Shown: in pieces, positions 1-7,956 of the stretch
Layout of the letters: each line of letters starts with the position of its first letter
Position numbering within the stretch: the stretch's first letter is position 1
Source: DAOVRL01 sp964459805
GTDB lineage: Bacteria > Planctomycetota > Phycisphaerae > Sedimentisphaerales > Anaerobacaceae
Assembly (NCBI GenBank): GCA_964459805.1
Contig: CAYWOD010000036.1
Location: 1-21,248 of the forward strand
Reading direction: 5' to 3'
Length of the DNA stretch: 21,248 bases
Made by a program: the position numbers and the translations under genes
Notes under the pieces: generated by a model
The model's input: only the letters and a program-made list of their open reading frames with translations
Database searches by the model: none
Told to the model about the DNA's origin: nothing

Positions 1-29
1 AAACTAAACCTAAATGAGGAGACCATACT

Positions 30-1412
30 ATGTCTACTCGACAAACATGCATTGTATGTTTGGTTTCACTTATTATTGCTGGTCGAATAGAGGGGCGGAC
101 CATTACAGTTGGGCTTGGAGGAGGGTATGATTTTAACACGATACAGTGGGCGATTGAGGATTCTAATGATGGCGATACGGTTCTTGTCGCTGATGGGACC
201 TATACTGGAGACGGAAACCGGGACATCGACTTCAAAGGTAAAGGCATTACCGTGCGTAGTGAAAACGGCCCCGAAAACTGCATCATAGACTGCAATGGGA
301 CCGAGTCTGAGCCTCACCGCGGCTTCTACTTCCACAGCGGCGAAGGACCAGACTCCATCCTGGAGGGGCTATCAATCAAAGAGGGCGTCGACGAGTTCTA
401 CGGCGGCGCAATCGCCTGCAACAACAGTGGGCCGACGATCACAACATGCGTCCTCACAGATAATTTTACTTTGGAGGCGGGTGGCGCCATCGCCTGCCGC
501 AACAATTCCAACCCAACGATCAGCCATTCTACTGTCGAAGGCAACTCCGCCCCGTACGGAGGTGCAATCGAATGCTGGAACAGCACCCCTATAATCACCC
601 ATTGCACGTTCATCGACAACAGGGCGAACATCGGAGGCGCCCTCTTTTATAGCGTAACAGAGCGCCGTGACACTCTCACGGTTATTATCAACTGCCTTTT
701 CGTGGGCAACTTGGCCCTCGGCGAATGGGCCGAAGGCGGCGGCGTATGTGTGTGGGGTTATCTTGAAGAAGACGTGGTGATGAGAAACTGCACATTTGTG
801 CGCAATTCGGCATCTCACGAGGGCGGAGGTTTCTATTCCGTCTGCGGCAACACAGAAATCGTTGGCTGCATCTTCTGGGACAATAGCGCAGCGAAGGGTG
901 CGCAGATAGCGGCATGGCACAACGTCATGCCGCCATGTGTGTTGCCGGGCGTAATCCGGGACTGTGATGTCCAGGGCAGCCGGGGAGGCACCTCAGGCCT
1001 TTGGGCTTTCGGCGAAGGAAATATCGATAGCGACCCGTGCTTCGCTGAGCGAGGCTACTGGGACCCGAATGGCACACCCGACGATGCGAACGATGATTTA
1101 TGGGTTGATGGGGACTACCACTTGAAGTCCGAAGCAGGCAGATGGGATCCAAATAAGGAGGGCTGGGTTCAGGATGGTGTGACCAGCCCTTGCATTGATG
1201 GTGGCGATCCGATGAGCCCAATAGCGCTTGAGCCATTTCCGAATGGTGGTATGATCAATATGGGCGCCTATGGCGGCACAGCCGAGGCAAGCAAGTCATA
1301 CTTCGGCGAGCCCGTCTGTGAAACCATCCTCGCCGGCGATATAAACGGCGATTGTCAAGTGGACTTGGAGGACTTCAGGATAATGGCGCTCCATTGGCTG
1401 GAGGAAAAATAG
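30..1412 (+). CDS. Secreted right-handed parallel beta-helix protein with C-terminal dockerin-like module
   Basis: 460-residue protein, probably extracellular. Residues 1-20 form a short signal peptide (hydrophobic stretch CIVCLVSLIIAG). Residues 45-290 show the repeating short strands of a right-handed beta-helix (pectate-lyase-like fold), with recurring GGAIAC, NCTF/HCTF and GNSA-type turns. Residues 335-420 are a planctomycete-style tail (DPCFAE, GDYHLKSEAGRWDP, SPCIDGGDP, INMGAYGGT). Residues 435-458 hold one dockerin-like calcium loop, DINGDCQVDLEDF, followed by a hydrophobic helix ending HWLEEK. The ATG is preceded by GAGGAG at 16-21 with an 8-base spacer. Such proteins often bind or cleave polysaccharide, but no catalytic residues could be assigned, so substrate and activity are unknown. 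Seventy-nine bases separate it from the protease gene downstream. The family call is secure; enzymatic function is not. Confidence 0.85.
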   Translation: MSTRQTCIVCLVSLIIAGRIEGRTITVGLGGGYDFNTIQWAIEDSNDGDTVLVADGTYTGDGNRDIDFKGKGITVRSENGPENCIIDCNGTESEPHRGFYFHSGEGPDSILEGLSIKEGVDEFYGGAIACNNSGPTITTCVLTDNFTLEAGGAIACRNNSNPTISHSTVEGNSAPYGGAIECWNSTPIITHCTFIDNRANIGGALFYSVTERRDTLTVIINCLFVGNLALGEWAEGGGVCVWGYLEEDVVMRNCTFVRNSASHEGGGFYSVCGNTEIVGCIFWDNSAAKGAQIAAWHNVMPPCVLPGVIRDCDVQGSRGGTSGLWAFGEGNIDSDPCFAERGYWDPNGTPDDANDDLWVDGDYHLKSEAGRWDPNKEGWVQDGVTSPCIDGGDPMSPIALEPFPNGGMINMGAYGGTAEASKSYFGEPVCETILAGDINGDCQVDLEDFRIMALHWLEEK

Positions 1413-1418
1413 AACGTA

Positions 1419-1435
1419 CTGTATAGCGGATACAG
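1419..1435. repeat. Short perfect inverted repeat between the two secreted-protein genes
   Basis: CTGTAT, a 5-base loop, then ATACAG. It lies 7 bases after the stop of the beta-helix gene and could form a small hairpin in the transcript. There is no T tract after it, so it is not a convincing terminator. Confidence 0.3.
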
Positions 1436-1491
1436 GAAAGTAAAAAAGCAGAAGAAGTGAAGTGTCACAGGGAATCATTAGAGGGATAATT

Positions 1492-3918
1492 ATGAAAAAG
1501 GGAGTTCTGTTAATTTTGTTATTTCTTGTTACGGATATTAACACCGTTGGCGCAAGTAACGAAATACTTCTGAAATCGAGACACTTCACTCCGCAGCCGG
1601 GAATAACCGATGCCGCGAAGGCAAGAATACAAGGCGTCCCTGAAAGAGCGCACGTTCTTGTCCAATTGGAGTACGTCCCGACAATTAAGCAAAGAGAACG
1701 GCTCGAAGCACGAGGAATCAACTTGTTAGGTTACGTACCGAATAGGGCGTGGTTTGCTTCCATTGCTTCGGATAAAGCGGCTGAGATGGCGGGCCTTTCA
1801 GGGCTCAGAGCCATCACGCAGATCTTGCCGGAAGACAAGATTGCACCGTCGATAAGACGCGGTGGCGTAAATGATTATTCTACAACCGAGACAGGTCAAG
1901 CAAAGCTGGTTGTTCTTTTCTTTGAGGATGTCTTACTGAGGGAAGCTGAAGCAGTAGTGTCGGCTTGCGACGGTGTCATAGTGGGGGCAGCTCCAACTAT
2001 GAATGCCCTGATAGTTCACCTGCCCAAGGATCTTATCTACGAACTGGCAGCGCAGGATTCGGTTAGATGGATAAACCAGCACTATGAGGTGGGTCTGCTA
2101 AACGATGGTGCGAGGGCGGCTGTCGATGTGGATACCGTACAAGATCCACCCTATAGCCTTACCGGTACAGATGTTGTGGTCGGGCAGTGGGATGGTGGAT
2201 GTGCAGACCGTGAGCATGAGGATTTGAAGGATGGAGAGCAGTATAGGGTGACATGCGCCGATGGCAGCGCGATTGGTCAACACGCTACACACGTGGCAGG
2301 AACCATAATTGGGAACGGCAGCGAAAGTGAGGAGGCAGGAGGCGAACCTCTTCAGTGGAAAGGAATGGCCACAAATGCCACAATAGTTTCATACGATTGT
2401 GCCGATTGCTACGACGGACACTACGAAGATTATGATGAAGCAATTAATGTGTACAATATAGACGTTTCAAATAACTCGTGGGGAACTCTTGATTGGAGTG
2501 GTGAATACGACGATAATGCTCACGCGGAAGATGGTATAGTTAGCGGAGGTTATGGGAAAAAAATTTCCTTAATTTTCGGTGCCGGGAACGAAGCTGATCA
2601 CGAACCCCCTAAATCGCCCGATGCCCCTTGGCATACTGTTAGAACGACTGCTGTGGCCAAGAATATTGTGGTGGTCGGAGCGACAGATTCAGACAATAAT
2701 TCGTTAGCGCCTTTCAGCAGCCGCGGCCCAACGGCCGATGGCAGAATAAAGCCGGATGTTGTTGCCCCCGGCTGCGACGATTGTGATGAACCCGGTTGTG
2801 ACGGGGAGTGCCAAGACAAACGGGGCTACGAAGTTCCTGAAGAGCAACGCATTCCCTCCAATTTCATTTGGTCATGCTGGTCTGAGAACTCTACAGAGCA
2901 TCCGGAACACTATCCCTATTCCGGCATGAACGGGACGTCGTGTGCTGCGCCCGTCGTAGCGGGCACTGTAGCTCTGATGCTCGAGGAGTGGGAAAATACG
3001 CACACTGGCGATCCTTTACCCTCGACAATTAAGGCGATCTTGATACAAACGGCGATGGATCTAACAGAGGCACACGGGGACGACTGCACAGAAGGGCCGG
3101 ATTATTCTTCCGGCTACGGGCTGATTAATGCCAAGGAAGCAATAGACCTGATAGACGATGACGATGCTAACAACGACGTAATCTTAGAAGACTCCATTGT
3201 TGAGATGAATGACAGAGATTATTTCACGGTCAGTGTTGCAGAACAAGACGAGTTGAAAATAACGCTTGTCTGGGATGACTACCCGGCCGAACCGCCTGTC
3301 TCCAAGCCCTTAGTGAATGACTTGGATTTGATCGTCAGGTCACCGGATGGGAAAACATGGTTTCCCTGGACTTTAGATCCTGAGAATCCGGGAAATGCGG
3401 CTGTAACTAAGGCGGACCATCTTAACAATGTTGAACAAGTATATGTCGCGAGTGTTCCGGCGGAAAGTGCCGGCACCTGGAGAATTGAGATTAACGGGTA
3501 TGAGATTCCCCAATCCAACCAGACATATTCTGTGGTCACGAACAATGTTGGTCTGACCGAGGCGGCAGAACCCTCCAGATTCTATGTAAGAGATGCTGAA
3601 GGACATTGCGTAGCGTGGTTTGGCAGCCTGGGGAACCTTGTCTTGAAAGGAACTTTGACAACAGGAGTGGATCCTCTGGAAGAAGACCCGGACCATGATG
3701 AGTTCAGGGTTCAAAATTCGAGCGGTGATGTTGCGATAATTGATGCAACTGAGGGAAATATGTACATTAAGGGAGAGTTACATGAAGAGCAGGATATGTC
3801 GCAGCTCTCTCCAGAAGGTTTTATTATTAAAAACAGCAGTGGAGATGTAGTTGCTTATATTGATGATTCAGGCCACGTGTATCTGAAAGGCAAATTATAT
3901 GAGAATTCAAATCTCTAA
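1492..3918 (+). CDS. Secreted subtilisin-like (S8 family) serine protease with C-terminal repeats
   Basis: 808 residues from the ATG at 1492, chosen over an upstream GTG at 1462 because AGAGGG lies 6 bases before it and a signal peptide (MKKGVLLILLFLV) begins there. Residues 30-215 are a propeptide-like region. The S8 catalytic residues are visible: Asp234 (GQWDGG), His264 (GQHATHVAG), oxyanion Asn366 (FGAGNE) and Ser483 (MNGTSCAAP). A Cys-rich insert with C428, C431, C436 and C440 lies before the Ser loop. Residues 575-685 resemble the beta-sandwich C-terminal domain of KP-43-like proteases (TLVWDDYP, LVNDLDLIV, GTWRIEI). Three repeats of about 30 residues follow, near 696-722, 737-763 and 776-802, with the pattern 'F-x-V-x-(N/D)-x-x-G-...-G-x-(V/M)-x-(L/I)-K-G'. 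Probably cell-surface or extracellular proteolysis. Confidence 0.92.
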   Translation: MKKGVLLILLFLVTDINTVGASNEILLKSRHFTPQPGITDAAKARIQGVPERAHVLVQLEYVPTIKQRERLEARGINLLGYVPNRAWFASIASDKAAEMAGLSGLRAITQILPEDKIAPSIRRGGVNDYSTTETGQAKLVVLFFEDVLLREAEAVVSACDGVIVGAAPTMNALIVHLPKDLIYELAAQDSVRWINQHYEVGLLNDGARAAVDVDTVQDPPYSLTGTDVVVGQWDGGCADREHEDLKDGEQYRVTCADGSAIGQHATHVAGTIIGNGSESEEAGGEPLQWKGMATNATIVSYDCADCYDGHYEDYDEAINVYNIDVSNNSWGTLDWSGEYDDNAHAEDGIVSGGYGKKISLIFGAGNEADHEPPKSPDAPWHTVRTTAVAKNIVVVGATDSDNNSLAPFSSRGPTADGRIKPDVVAPGCDDCDEPGCDGECQDKRGYEVPEEQRIPSNFIWSCWSENSTEHPEHYPYSGMNGTSCAAPVVAGTVALMLEEWENTHTGDPLPSTIKAILIQTAMDLTEAHGDDCTEGPDYSSGYGLINAKEAIDLIDDDDANNDVILEDSIVEMNDRDYFTVSVAEQDELKITLVWDDYPAEPPVSKPLVNDLDLIVRSPDGKTWFPWTLDPENPGNAAVTKADHLNNVEQVYVASVPAESAGTWRIEINGYEIPQSNQTYSVVTNNVGLTEAAEPSRFYVRDAEGHCVAWFGSLGNLVLKGTLTTGVDPLEEDPDHDEFRVQNSSGDVAIIDATEGNMYIKGELHEEQDMSQLSPEGFIIKNSSGDVVAYIDDSGHVYLKGKLYENSNL
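3587..3900 (+). repeat. Three protein-level repeats at the protease C-terminus
   Basis: Protease residues about 696-722, 737-763 and 776-802 are copies of one module, with cores such as NSSGDVAII, NSSGDVVAYI, GNLVLKGTL, GNMYIKGEL and GHVYLKGKL. They are diverged at DNA level, so this is an old protein repeat rather than a recent tandem duplication. A role as surface attachment or beta-structured stalk is inference. Confidence 0.6.
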
Positions 3919-3943
3919 ATTGGAAAAAGAAAAGGAAAATTAG

Positions 3944-3984
3944 ATTCCTGCTTTCGCAGGAATGACAAGGAATGATGGGATTCC
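3944..3984. repeat. REP-like double palindrome in intergenic region
   Basis: A perfect 8-bp stem, ATTCCTGC-TTTC-GCAGGAAT (3944-3963), is followed by a second inverted pair GGAAT-N6-ATTCC (3969-3984) that reuses the same GGAAT/ATTCC sequence. The arrangement resembles repetitive extragenic palindromes (short hairpins with a GGAATGACA-like edge) dispersed in many bacterial genomes. It lies just after the protease stop and before the pilM promoter. With no T tract it is a poor intrinsic terminator, though it could stabilise the 3' end of the protease mRNA. Its copy number in the genome is not visible here. Confidence 0.6.
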
Positions 3985-4004
3985 AGAGCTAACTGAATTT
4001 ATAG

Positions 4005-4033
4005 TTGATAGTTCGTAGCTAATAGTTTATAAT
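4005..4033 (+). promoter_or_regulatory. Sigma70-type promoter for the pilM operon
   Basis: TTGATA at 4005-4010 and TATAAT at 4028-4033 are separated by exactly 17 bases, a near-consensus housekeeping promoter. It lies about 45 bases upstream of the pilM start. The surrounding DNA is A+T-rich, which raises the chance of coincidence slightly. Confidence 0.65.
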
Positions 4034-4079
4034 ATTAGAGGTTGTAAGTAGAAGCTAAAAAGTAAGTGGGAGGTTAGTA

Positions 4080-6437
4080 ATGGCCGCAGGAACCGAAACC
4101 GTTTGGGCAATCGATATAGGCAACAGCTCGCTCAAGGCGCTGCATCTGAGCACGGAGCGTGGGGCCGCGGAGGTAATCGGGTTCGACAACATCCGCCACG
4201 GCAAGATCCTTTCGGGAAGCGGGGTGACTGAGGCGGAAAAGGAAGAGCTTGTCGCGTTGAGTCTGCGCAGGTTTGTGAACAAGCACGATTTGAGCATGGA
4301 CGAGGTCGCAGTATCGGTGCCGAGTCAGAACAGTTTTGCGCGGTTCGTGAATTTGCCGCCCGTCGAGGCGAAACGTGTTCCGGAAATCGTTAAGTTCGAA
4401 GCCGTTCAACAAATCCCTTTTGACATCAACGAGGTTCAGTGGGACTGGCAGTTGATGACGGAGGCTGACAGTGCAGAGCTGAAGGTGGGTATCTTTGCCA
4501 TTAAGAACGACGTGGTCAATGCCGCCCTGGAGCATTACGACCGGGAAGATATTCAGGTCAGCTATGTCCAGATGGCGCCGATGGCACTGTATAACTACGT
4601 GTTGTACGACCGTCCGGACCTGGTTAGCTCCAACAGTCGCGCCACTGTTGTTCTTAATGTGGGGGCGGAGATTACGGACCTCGTTGTCTGTACAAAGTCT
4701 GCGGTATGGCAGAGGTGCATTCTGATAGGTGGCAACACGTTTACGAGGGCGATTGCGGATACGTTCAGACTGAATTTTGAAAAGGCCGAGAAGCTAAAAC
4801 GCACGGCTCCGGTCAGTAAGTATGCCCGTCAGATATTCCAGGCGATGCGTCCTGTATTCAGCGATTTGGCTTCCGAGGTGCAGCGGTCGCTGGGCTTCTT
4901 TAAGAGTTCCAATCCAAACACAAAGGTAGTTCGTGTTATTGGTATGGGAGGCGGGACGAAGCTTCGCGGGCTGCTCAAGTACCTGCAGCAGACGCTGCAG
5001 ATGCCGGTGGAAAGGCCTGATTCATTCAAGAGGCTTGCCATAGGTCCTGGGGTTCCGGCGGCGAAGTTCGGTGAGAATATATGCGACTTTGCCGTTGTCT
5101 ATGGGCTTGCTCTGCAGGGTCTTGGTCTGGGCGGCATAGAGAGCAACCTGCTGCCGCGCAGCGTTGCCCGGTCGATGGCCTGGGCGGACAAGGGGCGGTG
5201 GTTTATTGGGGCGGCGTGCCTGCTGCTTGCGGTTTCAGTTATGGCGCTGGGCAGAACCTTTTTTGACAGCCTGAGCCATACAAGGAAGAGTCAGGCTCGC
5301 CAGGGAAGCAACACAGTCCTTGCCGATGCCAGGCAGGCCAGTCAGTATCTAACAGAGGCACGGGCCAAGGCTTCCGAGCATGAGCTTGCAATAGACAAGG
5401 AATTTGAACCTTTCAAGTATCGTGAGATAATTCCGTCTTTGCATGAAACGATCCTCTCGAATTTGCCGAACGCCAGGAACAATCCCGTGCAGGGCGGACT
5501 TTATGCGGCCTTTGAGAGGGGTGAGGTGGAAGGAGTTATGGCGGTTCCTCGCAAGCAGCGCAAGCAGTTATTCATAACGAATATGTCTGCCTACTTTACA
5601 AAGGATCTTGCGATGTCGCGGTTCGGCGGGAGGGATATGTGGCAGATGAGCAGCGGCAGTTTTGGCGTCGACGGATTGTATGGCGATGACGGTGAGGGTC
5701 CCAGGGGCGCCGAGCAGTATAGGATGATGCTGGAAATGCAGAGGCCCGGAGCGGAGTATGACATGTACGATCCGATGGGGATGGGAGCGAGCCAGGAAGT
5801 CGTAGAGGAGAAAAAGCCCGGTTTTGTGGTGACTATTTCGGGCTACAGCCCGTATGAGAGCATAGAGAGGCTGATAGATCCTCCCGGAGCAGAAAGGGGG
5901 CCGGATCAGTGGGGGCTTGTTACTCGACTGCTGCACCTTGATGATCTCGTTGCCGACGGCAACAGCCCGTTTGAGCTGTATGGAAGGAGCGATCCCAACC
6001 ATTTGAAGCTGGAGATAGGTGAAGTTGCCGTTGGCGGAACCGGCGGAATGAGCGGGACGGAAATGATGCCGGCAGGGATTGGCGAGCAGAGCGTTAGATA
6101 CAACCCATTACAAGGGGGTCAGCCAAGCTGGAGTGACCCAGGCAACTTGATTCTGCTTGACCCGATGACAAAGGAGCTCATCAGCACGGTCCCGGAACTG
6201 GACACAAACGGGGATCCAAAACTGGTCCACGGCAAACCCGTTTATCAAATCAACGACCATTGGTTTGTGTTGAATGTTAAGTTTGTCTGGAGAGATGCGC
6301 CGAAGGTCGCCGATACCGGTGGATTGGTGGAATCCGGGTTGCCGGCGCAGTCAATGCGACAGTATCCGGTGCGGCCGACCTCGCCGGTTTCGAGGCCTAC
6401 TCGTCCAGGACAGTCAACCCCAGAAGAAGATTGGTGA
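4080..6437 (+). CDS. pilM: Type IV pilus-type assembly protein: PilM domain fused to a PilN-like domain
   Basis: 785 residues, about twice the usual PilM length. Residues 1-350 are a PilM actin-like ATPase domain: phosphate motif IDIGNSSLKAL (11-21), the PilM hallmark FEAVQQIPFDINEVQWDW (106-123), LNVGAEITDLVV (192-203) and GMGGGTKLRGL (288-298). Residues 353-360, IESNLLPR, match the INLLP motif with which PilN normally contacts PilM. A single membrane helix follows (374-391), then a predicted coiled coil (about 400-440) and a long extracytoplasmic region to 785, which is PilN topology. In standard systems PilM is cytoplasmic and, with PilN, PilO and PilP, links the cytoplasmic motor to the secretin. 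The start has GGGAGG at 4068-4073, 6 bases upstream. The next gene begins 6 bases after the stop. The PilM call is strong; the PilN fusion is inferred from motif and topology. Confidence 0.85.
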   Translation: MAAGTETVWAIDIGNSSLKALHLSTERGAAEVIGFDNIRHGKILSGSGVTEAEKEELVALSLRRFVNKHDLSMDEVAVSVPSQNSFARFVNLPPVEAKRVPEIVKFEAVQQIPFDINEVQWDWQLMTEADSAELKVGIFAIKNDVVNAALEHYDREDIQVSYVQMAPMALYNYVLYDRPDLVSSNSRATVVLNVGAEITDLVVCTKSAVWQRCILIGGNTFTRAIADTFRLNFEKAEKLKRTAPVSKYARQIFQAMRPVFSDLASEVQRSLGFFKSSNPNTKVVRVIGMGGGTKLRGLLKYLQQTLQMPVERPDSFKRLAIGPGVPAAKFGENICDFAVVYGLALQGLGLGGIESNLLPRSVARSMAWADKGRWFIGAACLLLAVSVMALGRTFFDSLSHTRKSQARQGSNTVLADARQASQYLTEARAKASEHELAIDKEFEPFKYREIIPSLHETILSNLPNARNNPVQGGLYAAFERGEVEGVMAVPRKQRKQLFITNMSAYFTKDLAMSRFGGRDMWQMSSGSFGVDGLYGDDGEGPRGAEQYRMMLEMQRPGAEYDMYDPMGMGASQEVVEEKKPGFVVTISGYSPYESIERLIDPPGAERGPDQWGLVTRLLHLDDLVADGNSPFELYGRSDPNHLKLEIGEVAVGGTGGMSGTEMMPAGIGEQSVRYNPLQGGQPSWSDPGNLILLDPMTKELISTVPELDTNGDPKLVHGKPVYQINDHWFVLNVKFVWRDAPKVADTGGLVESGLPAQSMRQYPVRPTSPVSRPTRPGQSTPEEDW

Positions 6438-6443
6438 GTCAAA

Positions 6444-7895
6444 ATGGATGTACCGAATTTCAAAGGTATCTTACAGAAATTAAGCATTCTAAAGAGCAAT
6501 ATGTCGCTGCTGGCGTCAATAATCATAACGCTGGTTGCTCTGCTGCTTTTTATACCTGCCAAGCTGTGGAGCAGCAGTCTGAAGGAACGCGTGAAGCGCA
6601 CGAGTGTCTCAGTTGGCAACAGGATCAGGTCGGAGCTCGAGACGGCCGGCTCTCGTGAGCAACCCAAAGAGGTTGCAAAGCGTGAGGCGGTGTACGCCAA
6701 GGACGCCAAGGACATTGCGACACTTGCCATTGAGAGCACGCAGCGTGAGTTATTGAGCTACGATATATTTCCTGCGCCCAACGATACCTCTGTGTTGCTT
6801 TTCAAGATGTTCGGGCAACGGTTTCAGGATGGCATTGACGCACAGCTCACTCGTGTCAATGCGAATGATTGTCCGACCGATGTCGAGCTGGACAGAGGTG
6901 TGAAGAACGCTTCGGGAGACTCGTCTGTCGGAAGGGGGAGATCTTCATCGCTGTATTCGGCGCCTTCGAGGAGCCTCTACTCGGCACCTTCGAGGAGCCT
7001 CTACTCGGCACCTTCAAGGAGCCTCTACTCGGCACCTTCAAGGAGCCTTTATTCGGCGCCTTCGAGAGGTGGTTACGACATTTCGTCGGGCATGGTGAAC
7101 GATGTGGCGGCGACGATACGCGAGGAGATATGCGTTGACAGGGCGAAGTCGTGCTCGGTTTATGCGAATCCGACATACGTGGCCGGGTACGAATTCTGGG
7201 GCGAGTACAAATATGACGTTAAGCCGGAAGATGCGATCAGGGACTGCTGGTTGTACCAGTTGGGTTACTGGGTTGTCGAAGACGTTTTCGATACCATCGG
7301 CGCGATGAACTCCGCCTCAAGCAACGTTTTGACGGCTCCGGTCAAACGGCTTATCGGCGTGAGTTTCACGACGGATCCGAGGAACACAAGCACATCGGCG
7401 TCCTCAGGGTATCAGGCGTATTCAAGACGTAGTTATAGAGGGACTCCAGCAAACAAGGAAGGCGGCGACAAACCCGCCTACGTTTCTGCGGAGCAGGACG
7501 CGCTTACCGAGAGCTGCACGGCAAGATTAAGCAACGATGATATTGACGTTATACATTTTAACGTCGCTGTTGTAGTCGGTGTGAAATCGGTTTTGCCCTT
7601 TATGAAGGAGCTCTGCAGCTCCAAGCAGCACAGATTCAAGGGCTTTTTCGACGAGCTGGCGCAGGCACAGGTTTTCGCGCACAATCAGATAACTGTTTTG
7701 GAAAGCAAGTTCAGATCGGTCAACCACATGGAACCGACTCACGTGCTTTATCGTTACGGCGCAGATGCGGTTGTGGAGCTGGATTTGGTTTGCGAATATG
7801 TTTTTAACAAAAAGGCATACGATGCAATTAAGCCAGAGATGTTAAAAGGCGTGCCTGAGCAAGCCGAGCAGCAGCAGCAAAGCCAGTGGCGGTGA
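6444..7895 (+). CDS. Single-pass membrane protein of pilus operon (PilO-like position), with SLYSAPSR repeats
   Basis: 483 residues; family not recognised. Residues 21-39 are one membrane helix (SLLASIIITLVALLLFIPA), followed by a charged, coiled-coil-prone stretch (about 45-105) and a largely extracytoplasmic body. Residues 169-208 are five exact copies of SLYSAPSR, a Ser/Pro/Tyr-rich linker. The C-terminal part (about 375-470) has a mixed alpha/beta look, and the protein ends in a Gln-rich tail. Topology and position after the PilM-PilN protein suggest a PilO-like role in the inner-membrane alignment complex, but no PilO sequence motif was seen. The start overlaps the previous gene's ribosome-binding context (GGTGAG at 6433-6438), so the two are probably translated together. 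Confidence 0.75.
   Translation: MDVPNFKGILQKLSILKSNMSLLASIIITLVALLLFIPAKLWSSSLKERVKRTSVSVGNRIRSELETAGSREQPKEVAKREAVYAKDAKDIATLAIESTQRELLSYDIFPAPNDTSVLLFKMFGQRFQDGIDAQLTRVNANDCPTDVELDRGVKNASGDSSVGRGRSSSLYSAPSRSLYSAPSRSLYSAPSRSLYSAPSRSLYSAPSRGGYDISSGMVNDVAATIREEICVDRAKSCSVYANPTYVAGYEFWGEYKYDVKPEDAIRDCWLYQLGYWVVEDVFDTIGAMNSASSNVLTAPVKRLIGVSFTTDPRNTSTSASSGYQAYSRRSYRGTPANKEGGDKPAYVSAEQDALTESCTARLSNDDIDVIHFNVAVVVGVKSVLPFMKELCSSKQHRFKGFFDELAQAQVFAHNQITVLESKFRSVNHMEPTHVLYRYGADAVVELDLVCEYVFNKKAYDAIKPEMLKGVPEQAEQQQQSQWR
6948..7067 (+). repeat. Five tandem 24-bp in-frame repeats encoding SLYSAPSR
   Basis: Five 24-base units encode identical octapeptides; the DNA copies differ only at a few, mainly third-codon, positions (for example ttcgagg against ttcaagg). 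The first and last units are the most diverged and the middle three nearly identical, a pattern typical of slippage-driven expansion. It keeps the reading frame and sits in a linker between the coiled-coil and C-terminal parts of the protein. Confidence 0.95.
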
Positions 7896-7956
7896 GCAGC
7901 AAAGGGTCGAAAAAAGGCGTGAAATCAAGTTTGAGAGCAGATGTGGGATTTACGAA

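Noticed and set aside
6948..7067. Tandem 24-bp units as a CRISPR array
   Set aside because: There are no spacers; the units abut directly and encode SLYSAPSR in frame within a gene.
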